A DNA stretch of 5,542 nucleotides from CALGLS01 sp047626155 (GTDB lineage Bacteria; Bacteroidota; Bacteroidia; Chitinophagales; Saprospiraceae): positions 1-5,542 of the forward strand of contig JBLHRR010000233.1 of assembly GCA_047626155.1 (NCBI GenBank), read 5' to 3'. Of the stretch, positions 1 to 4,720 are shown piece after piece. The notes below the pieces were generated by a model that made no database searches, was not told where the DNA came from, and saw only the letters and a program-made list of their open reading frames with translations. The number at the start of each line of letters is the position of its first letter. Position 1 is the first letter of the stretch. A program made the position numbers and the translations under genes.

Positions 1-442
1 AACGGACAAATTATTAGCAACTAAAGTAGATAAAGTCCTTGCTGGAAAATTGAAGCCTATCTTCTGTTGTGGAGAGCCTATTGACATACGTAAAGCTAAA
101 AAACAAAAGACTCACGTAGCTAAGCAACTGCGAGCAGGTTTGTTTCATTTGGATGAAAAAGCGTTTAAAAATGTTGTAATTGCTTATGAACCGATTTGGG
201 CAATTGGCACAGGATTGACTGCTTCTCCAGAACAAGCTCAGGAAATGCACAAATACCTCAGAGGGCTGATTGCTAAAAAGTATGGTGAAAAAATAGCGAA
301 CAATACTAGTATCTTATATGGTGGTTCTGTGAAGCCAGGAAATGCAGAATCTTTGTTTTCTCAGCCAGATGTGGATGGCGGATTGGTCGGTGGAGCGTCT
401 TTGGATGCGAAGGGTTTTGTGGAGATTATTAATTGTTTGTAG
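1..442 (+). CDS. tpiA: Triosephosphate isomerase, 3' part (5' end outside window)
   Basis: This glycolytic and gluconeogenic enzyme interconverts dihydroxyacetone phosphate and glyceraldehyde 3-phosphate in the cytoplasm. The reading frame is open from base 2, so the window holds about 146 C-terminal codons of a protein that is usually about 250 residues long. Visible family landmarks are the PIFCCGE strand; AYEPIWAIGTG, which carries the catalytic Glu (codon 188-190) and the start of phosphate-gripping loop 6; ILYGGSV, the phosphate-binding loop 7; and DGGLVGGASL near the C-terminus. The frame ends in TAG at 440-442. A TTG at 50 could be mistaken for a start, but the homology runs through it to the window edge, so this is a partial gene and not a short one. 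A strong hairpin follows about 20 bases after the stop, so tpiA looks like the last gene of its transcript. Identification is secure. Confidence 0.97.
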   Translation, partial: TDKLLATKVDKVLAGKLKPIFCCGEPIDIRKAKKQKTHVAKQLRAGLFHLDEKAFKNVVIAYEPIWAIGTGLTASPEQAQEMHKYLRGLIAKKYGEKIANNTSILYGGSVKPGNAESLFSQPDVDGGLVGGASLDAKGFVEIINCL

Positions 443-463
443 CCTATAAGTTATTATTATATA

Positions 464-512
464 AGAAGGGACGTGTATTGGGGCTACTCAATGTATGTCC
501 CTTTTGTATTTC
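464..512 (+). terminator. Rho-independent-type terminator after tpiA
   Basis: Bases 466-480 and 489-503 form a 15-bp stem around the 8-base loop 481-488. It is continuous if three G-U pairs are allowed, and two further pairs (464/505 and 465/504) can extend it. The right arm runs into a T-rich stretch (TTTTGTATTT). Position, stem length and the T tract all fit a terminator for tpiA that insulates it from the regulator gene downstream. This is inferred from structure only. Confidence 0.75.
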
Positions 513-545
513 CTATCATTATTTTGCCTAAGCTTTCTCACCTAA

Positions 546-579
546 TTGATACAAAGTGTAAACAAAAAGATTATCTTGG
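546..579 (+). promoter_or_regulatory. Candidate promoter and small palindrome before the S24 regulator gene
   Basis: TATCTTGG at 572-579 matches 7 of 8 positions of the Bacteroidota -7 box TAnnTTTG. TTG at 546-548 could be the -33 element, with 23 bases between them, slightly longer than usual. This would place the transcript start near 586 and leave a leader of about 40 bases before the ATG at 628. Between the two boxes, TACA-AAG-TGTA (550-560) is a small perfect dyad and could be an operator, for example for autoregulation by the HTH protein. The motifs are short and chance matches are likely in AT-rich DNA. Confidence 0.3.
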
Positions 580-627
580 CGATTCCCCAGTAAGCTATTA
601 CATTGAGAAATTTAGGGCATTCGCTTA

Positions 628-1515
628 ATGGAATACCCCGTTTACACAACAATCAAAAAGAAATCTGTGGATAAGGATAATAATATAGTATCAAGGCGTT
701 TCATCAAATGTCTTGAACAATTGAAAGAAGCAAACCAGGTGCGCTCTAGTCGGCAATTTGCGATGGAGCTGAATTACCTGCCACAATCTCTGAGTGAAAT
801 CATTCGCGGAAGAAGAGATGTAACCATTGAATTGCTTCGGAAAGCAGTGGAGCGTTATCAGTTTAATCCAGTTTATATTTATACGGGAGAAGGGGAGTAT
901 TTCCTTTCGGAAAACGAGCAAAAGAGTTTCCGGGTTTTGACGATTGTCTCCAATTCTGAGGAGGATGAGAAAATAGTTCACGTGCCTGTGCCGGCTCAAT
1001 CTGGCTACGCCAAGGAACTGGCTAATCCAGCATTTATTGAGCAGTTACCAACTTTTTCTTTACCCGATTATAAATACAAAACAGGTACACACCGTTCTTT
1101 CGATGTTTCAGGAGACAGTATGGAACCTACCCTTTTTGAAGGAGATAAAGTGATTTGTAATTATCTTGATCCTGACGTTTGGGACTCTGGAATCAAAGAC
1201 AATTATGTCTATGTCCTCGTCTCTCGTTCTGATGTTTTGATCCGAAGGGTTAAAAATAATATTCCTAATAACAATAGTTTAACATTGCTTTCTGACAACG
1301 CCTTTTATGAACCAGCGATCATTCCGATTTCTGATTTGAAAGAGGTTTGGTATGTCCGTGCGAAAATAAGTCCTTTCCTTCCTTCACCAAAGAACATTCA
1401 GAATTATGTGCGGGAGGAAGTGCAAATGCTGAAGGAGAATATTAGAGATCAGACGAGGTTGATTCAGGCGTTGCAGAGTACTTTGGATCAGATGAATAAG
1501 CGGTTGGATAAATAA
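628..1515 (+). CDS. HTH / S24 (LexA-CI-like) transcriptional regulator with C-terminal coiled coil
   Basis: This 295-residue protein resembles the XRE-HTH plus S24 regulators of Bacteroidota. Residues about 22-80 form the DNA-binding domain: SRQFAMELN is helix 2, LPQSLSEIIRGRRDV covers the recognition helix, and the domain ends in YTGEGEYF. Residues about 116-245 form the S24 domain, with the nucleophile Ser164 in SGDSMEPT. The general base should be the Lys of a VKR-like strand, but here the strand reads VLIRRVK, so Arg206 takes its place. The scissile Ala-Gly is Ser125-Gly126 (PAQSGYAKEL). Self-cleavage is therefore doubtful. Residues 257-295 show an unbroken a/d pattern (261, 265, 268, 272, 275, 279, 282, 286, 289, 293), predicting a coiled coil absent from LexA. 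An in-frame TAG at 613 excludes a longer start; no Shine-Dalgarno sequence is visible. Tandem stops (TAATAA) end the gene, and the small gene at 1539 follows after 23 bases. The DNA target and inducing signal are unknown. The family call is firm, but a specific name such as lexA would not be justified. Confidence 0.9.
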   Translation: MEYPVYTTIKKKSVDKDNNIVSRRFIKCLEQLKEANQVRSSRQFAMELNYLPQSLSEIIRGRRDVTIELLRKAVERYQFNPVYIYTGEGEYFLSENEQKSFRVLTIVSNSEEDEKIVHVPVPAQSGYAKELANPAFIEQLPTFSLPDYKYKTGTHRSFDVSGDSMEPTLFEGDKVICNYLDPDVWDSGIKDNYVYVLVSRSDVLIRRVKNNIPNNNSLTLLSDNAFYEPAIIPISDLKEVWYVRAKISPFLPSPKNIQNYVREEVQMLKENIRDQTRLIQALQSTLDQMNKRLDK

Positions 1516-1538
1516 TAAGAAAGCAAAAAACAACAATC

Positions 1539-1754
1539 ATGAAAACCATAAAAGGAACAGTCGTATACAAAAACATAGGCCCTGGTTGCTGGGGGATTAT
1601 AGATGGGAAAGGAGGAGAGTGGCGCCCAGTAAGCATGCCAATTCAGCTACAAAAAGAAGGACGTGTAGCTATTGTTAGAGTAAAGCTTGTTGAAGAAGGC
1701 TTCTCCCTTTTCATGTGGGGAACACCCGTAGAAGTCATAGGTTTTAATACCTAA
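1539..1754 (+). CDS. Small beta-rich protein of unknown function (71 aa)
   Basis: I cannot assign a function. The 71 residues read as a compact soluble domain: strand KGTVVYK (5-11), strand GCWGII (16-21), strand EWRPVSM (27-33), a short helix PIQLQKEG (34-41), strand RVAIVRVKLVE (42-52), then SLFMWGTPVEVIGF (56-69). The alternation of strands and glycine turns suggests a small OB-like barrel. There is no signal peptide, membrane segment or metal-binding cysteine pattern; the single Cys is at 17. The Gly/Trp-rich GCWGII and MWGTPVEV motifs look like conserved family positions, so I regard it as a real gene. It starts 23 bases after the S24 regulator stop on the same strand with no terminator between them, so co-transcription is likely. 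It ends just before the inverted repeat at 1760. Expression with the regulator suggests, but does not show, a shared task. Confidence 0.75.
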   Translation: MKTIKGTVVYKNIGPGCWGIIDGKGGEWRPVSMPIQLQKEGRVAIVRVKLVEEGFSLFMWGTPVEVIGFNT

Positions 1755-1759
1755 ATCAT

Positions 1760-1798
1760 TAAGTTGTTTGCTTAAAAAGTGTCTAAGCAAACAACTTA
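1760..1798. terminator. Perfect 15-bp inverted repeat between convergent genes (probable bidirectional terminator)
   Basis: Bases 1760-1774 and 1784-1798 are exact reverse complements separated by a 9-base loop. The repeat lies six bases after the stop of the small plus-strand gene, and its right arm contains the last four codons and part of the stop of the minus-strand yggS. The convergent position argues for a terminator serving both transcripts. A clean T tract is missing on both strands, so termination efficiency is uncertain. Confidence 0.65.
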
Positions 1799-2427
1799 GA
1801 TCCGATCCGCACCATTGTACTTCCTTCCTTAACGGCAAGTAAGTAATCTCCAGACATCCCCATTGAAATCTCCTTAAAGGAATCTTCCTCCCCAAAGAAC
1901 TCCGCTTTCAATTCTTCGAAAATACCTTTCAAAACCCGGAATTCTCCTTTAACTTGCTCTTTATCTTCTGTAAATGTAGCCATTCCCATTACGCCACATA
2001 CCCGGATGTTTTTAGCATTTGCAAAAGCATCAGAAGCTAACAACTCTTTCACGGTCGCTAAATCAAATCCATACTTTGTATCTTCGGCTGCGATTTTAAA
2101 CTGAATAAGTATATCAATACATCTGTGGTTTTTCGCAGCTTCTTTATTGATTTCTAACAATACCTTTTCGCTATCCACCGATTGAATCATGTGCACAAAA
2201 GGAGCGATGTATTTTACCTTGTTGGTTTGTAAATGGCCGATGACGTGCCAGCTGATATCCTGTGGCAATTGAGGATGTTTTAGCAATAGCTCTTGTACCC
2301 GGTTTTCCGCAAAATGCCGCTGCCCTTGGTCATACAATTCCTGAATCGCTTCATTAGACCGATATTTGGAAACGGCAATGAGGGTGACTTTAGAACGGGA
2401 GAGTTCCAGCTGAATTTGTTGTAGCAT
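1783..2427 (-). CDS. yggS: YggS/PROSC-family pyridoxal phosphate-binding protein
   Basis: This family (YggS, YlmE, human PLPBP) binds pyridoxal 5'-phosphate in a single alanine-racemase-like barrel and buffers cellular PLP; no catalytic reaction is established. In this 214-residue protein the PLP Schiff-base lysine is Lys21 in LIAVSKYR. Other landmarks are AENRVQE (40-46), WHVIGHLQTNK (60-70), QSVDSEK (82-88), GVMGMATFT (145-153) and the phosphate-binding C-terminal SMGMSGDY...STMVRIGS (188-210). Two oddities are visible. Ala40 replaces the usual Gly of the FGEN motif. The protein stops at KLFA where relatives usually continue with a few residues such as FGAR, and the N-terminus before the first strand is also short, so it is slightly shorter than the usual 220-235. 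Its 3' end lies in the convergent inverted repeat. The deoxynucleoside kinase gene is upstream on the same strand, separated by 136 bases with a palindromic repeat, so tight operon coupling is doubtful. Confidence 0.95.
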   Translation of the reverse strand: MLQQIQLELSRSKVTLIAVSKYRSNEAIQELYDQGQRHFAENRVQELLLKHPQLPQDISWHVIGHLQTNKVKYIAPFVHMIQSVDSEKVLLEINKEAAKNHRCIDILIQFKIAAEDTKYGFDLATVKELLASDAFANAKNIRVCGVMGMATFTEDKEQVKGEFRVLKGIFEELKAEFFGEEDSFKEISMGMSGDYLLAVKEGSTMVRIGSKLFA

Positions 2428-2437
2428 TGTTAGATTT

Positions 2438-2519
2438 TTGGCAGTTAGCTACTAGCAGTTAGCAGTTGGCTTCCTTCTATTGCGTTCGCGTTATAGGAAA
2501 GCTAACTGTTAACTGCCAA
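2438..2519. repeat. Imperfect long palindrome / repeat element between the kinase gene and yggS
   Basis: The outer arms TTGGCAGTT (2438-2446) and AACTGCCAA (2511-2519) are perfect complements. Inside them, AGCAGTTAGC (2454-2463) pairs with GCTAACTGTT (2501-2510) with one G-T pair, and CTTCC...CTAT (2470-2480) pairs imperfectly with ATAGGAAAG (2492-2500) around a GC-rich tip. The left arm also contains three copies of a GCAGTT(A/G)GC unit (about 2441-2449, 2455-2463 and 2462-2470). This looks like a dispersed palindromic intergenic element rather than a simple terminator. On the minus strand it lies between the kinase stop and the yggS start and could also reduce read-through. Confidence 0.6.
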
Positions 2520-2563
2520 TGGCTAAAAGCTTTGTTATATCTTGAAAGAGGTGAAAATTAAAA

Positions 2564-3211
2564 TTAAAAGAGTCCGTGCAACTCTGCATCCACCTTGTTA
2601 ATAATGTCTCCCAAATCAGCAGGGTTATTAATAAAGTCCACATTGTTTGCATCAATCACCAAAAGCTTGCCCTCTGTGTAGCTATGGATCCACTGATCAT
2701 AGCGATCATTTAAGCTTTTTAGATAATCCAAACTCATGCTTCCTTCATAATCCCGACCTCGTGATTGAATGTGAGATACCAAAGTAGAAACATCCGCTTT
2801 TAGGTAAATCAATAAATCTGGAGCCTTAATCTGAGCAGTCATCAACTGGAAGAGGTCAAAGTAGTTGTTGAAATCTCTAGTCGCCATCAAACCCATTTGA
2901 TGAAGGTTGGGCGCAAAGATGTTTGCATCTTCATAGATGGTTCGATCCTGAATGACAGTAACATCTCCGTGGTGAATATCAACAATCTGACGATACCGAT
3001 TGTTCAAAAAGTAGATTTGGAGGTTGAAAGACCAGCGTTTCATATCTACATAGAAATCACTGAGATAAGGATTGTTGTCTGTAGATTCATAATGAACTGT
3101 CCAGCCATAATGCTTACCCAGTTTTTCGCATAAAGTAGTTTTCCCAGCACCAATATTCCCAGCAATGGCAATGTGCTTGACCTTTTTAGGATTAGTATGT
3201 TTCTCGCTCAT
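2564..3211 (-). CDS. Deoxynucleoside kinase (dCK/dGK/dNK family)
   Basis: This 215-residue enzyme phosphorylates a deoxynucleoside to its 5'-monophosphate using an NTP, as part of cytoplasmic nucleotide salvage. The P-loop GNIGAGKTT is at 18-26. The probable catalytic carboxylate Glu42 lies in HYEST. WSFNLQIYFLNNRYRQ (60-75) is the substrate-pocket helix. QDRTIYED (88-95) is the DR[ST] motif that contacts the substrate and catalytic base region. The arginine-rich lid QSRGRDYE is at 149-156, and LNDRYDQWIHSY (167-178) follows. Length is normal for bacterial members. Substrate preference (dA, dG, dC or dT) cannot be read reliably from the sequence. The ATG at 3209-3211 gives a short basic leader (MSEKHTNPKKVK) before the first strand, as expected. 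The gene is divergent from gatC with a 115-base shared upstream region, in which I found no convincing promoter for this strand. Confidence 0.93.
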   Translation of the reverse strand: MSEKHTNPKKVKHIAIAGNIGAGKTTLCEKLGKHYGWTVHYESTDNNPYLSDFYVDMKRWSFNLQIYFLNNRYRQIVDIHHGDVTVIQDRTIYEDANIFAPNLHQMGLMATRDFNNYFDLFQLMTAQIKAPDLLIYLKADVSTLVSHIQSRGRDYEGSMSLDYLKSLNDRYDQWIHSYTEGKLLVIDANNVDFINNPADLGDIINKVDAELHGLF

Positions 3212-3326
3212 GTTAACGTGAATAAATTATTTTTATGGAATAACAAATGTTCGCGAATTTAGGCTATTTTGCACTTATCTTTTAAGATTCGTCAAAAGAA
3301 TTGTACTGAATATCTAATTAATCGTT

Positions 3327-3611
3327 ATGAATATTGATAAAGCGCTAATTTCCAAACTTGAAAAGCTGTCAAACCTCGAATTGAGCACCGAAGAGAGGGA
3401 CCGCATTCAAGCCGACCTCAACAACATGCTGGCCATGGTCCAGAAAATCGAAGAACTTGATACCGAAGGGGTTGAGCCACTGACACATATGACAACGGAG
3501 GTCAACCAATTTAGGACTGATGAGGTAAAAGGGCAATTGGATAGGGAAGAGGCTTTGAAAAATGCGCCGGTTAGGGATGAAGCTTATATAAAAGTGCCTA
3601 AGGTGATTTAG
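3327..3611 (+). CDS. gatC: Aspartyl/glutamyl-tRNA amidotransferase subunit C
   Basis: GatC is the small subunit of the GatCAB complex, which converts Glu-tRNA(Gln) to Gln-tRNA(Gln) and/or Asp-tRNA(Asn) to Asn-tRNA(Asn). It wraps GatA and holds it against GatB. The 94 residues match the family's usual length of about 95. They show the N-terminal helix with LISKLEKLSNLELSTEE, the second helix LNNMLAMVQKIEELDTEGVEPLTH, and the C-terminal extended part REEALKNAPVRDEAYIKVPKVI, which is diagnostic. The ATG at 3327 is preceded by AT-rich DNA without a Shine-Dalgarno sequence. No gatA or gatB is nearby, so the complex must be assembled from separate loci, which is common outside Firmicutes-type operons. 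It is divergent from the kinase gene, and the next gene downstream is functionally unrelated. Confidence 0.95.
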   Translation: MNIDKALISKLEKLSNLELSTEERDRIQADLNNMLAMVQKIEELDTEGVEPLTHMTTEVNQFRTDEVKGQLDREEALKNAPVRDEAYIKVPKVI

Positions 3612-3618
3612 TTTGGTA

Positions 3619-3745
3619 ACCGCCACGGCGCAACGAAGGCGCTACGTTTTTCGCGCGAACTTAGGTTCTAATGAACGAATCAACCACCACACTAAATAAA
3701 GGGCACTAATTAACCAATGGCCCAAGGCCCAATCAACTAATTAAC
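3619..3745. repeat. Spacer with short direct and inverted repeats
   Basis: This gene-free stretch between gatC and the ABC gene holds several micro-repeats. GGCGCaACGAA (3628-3638) is followed by GGCGCtACGTT (3639-3649). GAAC-TTAG-GTTC-TAAT-GAAC (3657-3676) gives two overlapping dyads. GGCCCAA occurs twice in tandem (3719-3732). The 10-mer ACTAATTAAC is present at both 3705-3714 and 3736-3745. No long stem with a T tract is present, so it is not a clear terminator. I see no coding potential. Confidence 0.45.
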
Positions 3746-3774
3746 AAAATTCAAATACCAAAATAACTAGAAAA

Positions 3775-4485
3775 ATGAGTGCAATGATTTCTGTAAACGA
3801 ACTTCAAAAAGTATATACCATGGGTGTAGAAAAAGTCTACGCTCTACAATCGGTTTCATTAGATATTCAAAAAAATGAGTACGTAGCTTTAATGGGGCCT
3901 TCCGGTTCCGGTAAGTCAACACTGATGAATTTGCTCGGCTGTTTGGATACGCCATCTTCAGGCGAATACTTCCTGAATGGTACCAACGTCAGCACGATGG
4001 AAGATGACGAATTGGCGGAGGTCCGAAATAAAGATATCGGATTTATCTTTCAGACTTTCAACCTCTTACCTCGATTGTCTGCCCTTGAAAATGTAGCGCT
4101 ACCATTAGTATATGCCGGCCTCAGTAAGCGGGAGCGAATTCAAAAAGCAGAAGCCGCACTCGAAGCGGTTAACCTCGCCGACCGGATGACCCACCGCCCT
4201 AATGAACTGTCTGGAGGACAACGACAAAGAGTGGCCATTGCCCGGGCCATCGTCAACGATCCTGCCCTAATTCTCGCGGATGAACCGACTGGAAACCTAG
4301 ATACGAAAACATCAGTTGAAATAATGGGCATCATGGAAAATATTCATAACAGCGGAAATACAATTATCGTTGTCACGCACGAACCGGACATCGCTGAACA
4401 CGCTCACCGTATCGTTCGATTGCGCGATGGTCTGATAGAATCTGATTTGAGAAATGAAAAAATTATGCGAGTGGCTTCTCGTTAA
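3775..4485 (+). CDS. ABC transporter ATP-binding protein, MacB/LolD type
   Basis: This 236-residue cytoplasmic ATPase powers a MacB/LolD/FtsE-type ABC system, the class that drives lipoprotein release, efflux or other mechanotransmission across the inner membrane. All ATPase motifs are intact: Walker A GPSGSGKST (41-49), Q-loop Gln93 in FIFQTFNLLPRLSALENVALPL, signature LSGGQ (145-149), Walker B LILADEP with catalytic Glu170, D-loop GNLD (173-176) and switch His202 in VVTHEPD. The FNLLPRLSALENV stretch and the lack of a substrate-binding extension favour MacB/LolD over amino-acid or metal importers. The ATG at 3775 is used; the ATG at 3784 (Met4) is an equally possible start. No permease of the FtsX/MacB class is adjacent, so the membrane partner is encoded elsewhere. 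The specific substrate, and hence names such as lolD or macB, cannot be decided here. Confidence 0.93.
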   Translation: MSAMISVNELQKVYTMGVEKVYALQSVSLDIQKNEYVALMGPSGSGKSTLMNLLGCLDTPSSGEYFLNGTNVSTMEDDELAEVRNKDIGFIFQTFNLLPRLSALENVALPLVYAGLSKRERIQKAEAALEAVNLADRMTHRPNELSGGQRQRVAIARAIVNDPALILADEPTGNLDTKTSVEIMGIMENIHNSGNTIIVVTHEPDIAEHAHRIVRLRDGLIESDLRNEKIMRVASR

Positions 4486-4499
4486 TGGACGACTAGGTA

Positions 4500-4530
4500 T
4501 TTGCGGCTTTGCGGCTACTCCTTTAGGAGG
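4500..4530. repeat. Tandem 8-mer and small dyad after the ABC gene
   Basis: TTTGCGGC occurs twice in tandem (4500-4507 and 4508-4515), followed closely by CTCC-TTTA-GGAG (4518-4529), a short hairpin. The composition is GC-rich against an AT-rich surround. It could be debris of a dispersed intergenic repeat; the stem is too short and lacks a T tract, so I do not call it a terminator. Confidence 0.35.
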
Positions 4531-4590
4531 CTGGGAGGTAGAAGAGGAAGAAATGTCTAGTTAGTAACAACGAAAAATTAAATCCCGATT

Positions 4591-4650
4591 TGGAAACGAT
4601 TATGTAAATCAAAACGACCACAGGGAGAGTGATTTATATAATTGTTTCCA
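4591..4650. repeat. 21-bp imperfect inverted repeat upstream of the DUF3703 gene
   Basis: Bases 4591-4611 and 4630-4650 are complementary except at two positions (4598 and 4604). Both would be G-U pairs in plus-strand RNA, so the RNA stem is uninterrupted over 21 pairs with an 18-base loop. It lies about 105 bases after the ABC gene stop and 70 bases before the DUF3703 start. No T tract directly follows. It may be the ABC gene terminator, an operator overlapping the -33 region of the next promoter, or a relic of a small mobile element. Confidence 0.6.
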
Positions 4651-4676
4651 CGAAAGAAATAGGGAAATTATTTTTG
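4642..4676 (+). promoter_or_regulatory. Candidate promoter of the DUF3703 gene
   Basis: TATTTTTG at 4669-4676 matches the Bacteroidota -7 box TAnnTTTG at all fixed positions. A TTG at 4642-4644 is the nearest -33 candidate, with a spacing of 24 bases that is longer than usual. The transcript would start near 4683, giving a leader of about 38 bases. The -33 candidate lies inside the right arm of the inverted repeat at 4591-4650, so anything binding that palindrome could control the promoter. Confidence 0.4.
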
Positions 4677-4720
4677 GTGTAATACTTAGTTGTTTAGACT
4701 CAGAATCAATAAATCAAAAC

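Noticed and set aside
50..442. Start of a short gene at TTG 50
   Set aside because: TPI homology continues upstream in the same frame to base 2, so the real start is outside the window.
691..999. Minus-strand open frame of 102 codons inside the S24 regulator gene
   Set aside because: It lies wholly antisense to a clear HTH-S24 gene and shows no recognisable motif.
628..1754. Prophage or toxin-antitoxin module around the CI-like regulator
   Set aside because: No integrase, structural, lysis or toxin-like gene is present, and the neighbours are housekeeping genes.
2441..2470. CRISPR-like array from repeated GCAGTT(A/G)GC units
   Set aside because: The units are only 9 bases, partly overlap, and have no regular spacers; the palindrome explanation fits better.
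2897..3133. Plus-strand open frame inside the deoxynucleoside kinase gene
   Set aside because: It is antisense to the kinase core motifs and is explained as a coding shadow.
3265..3283. Promoter boxes for gatC (TATTTTG at 3265, TATCTTTT at 3276)
   Set aside because: Neither is a full TAnnTTTG match and neither has a TTG at a suitable distance, so no promoter is called.
3369..3626. Minus-strand open frame covering gatC
   Set aside because: It is antisense to gatC, and no family features are seen.
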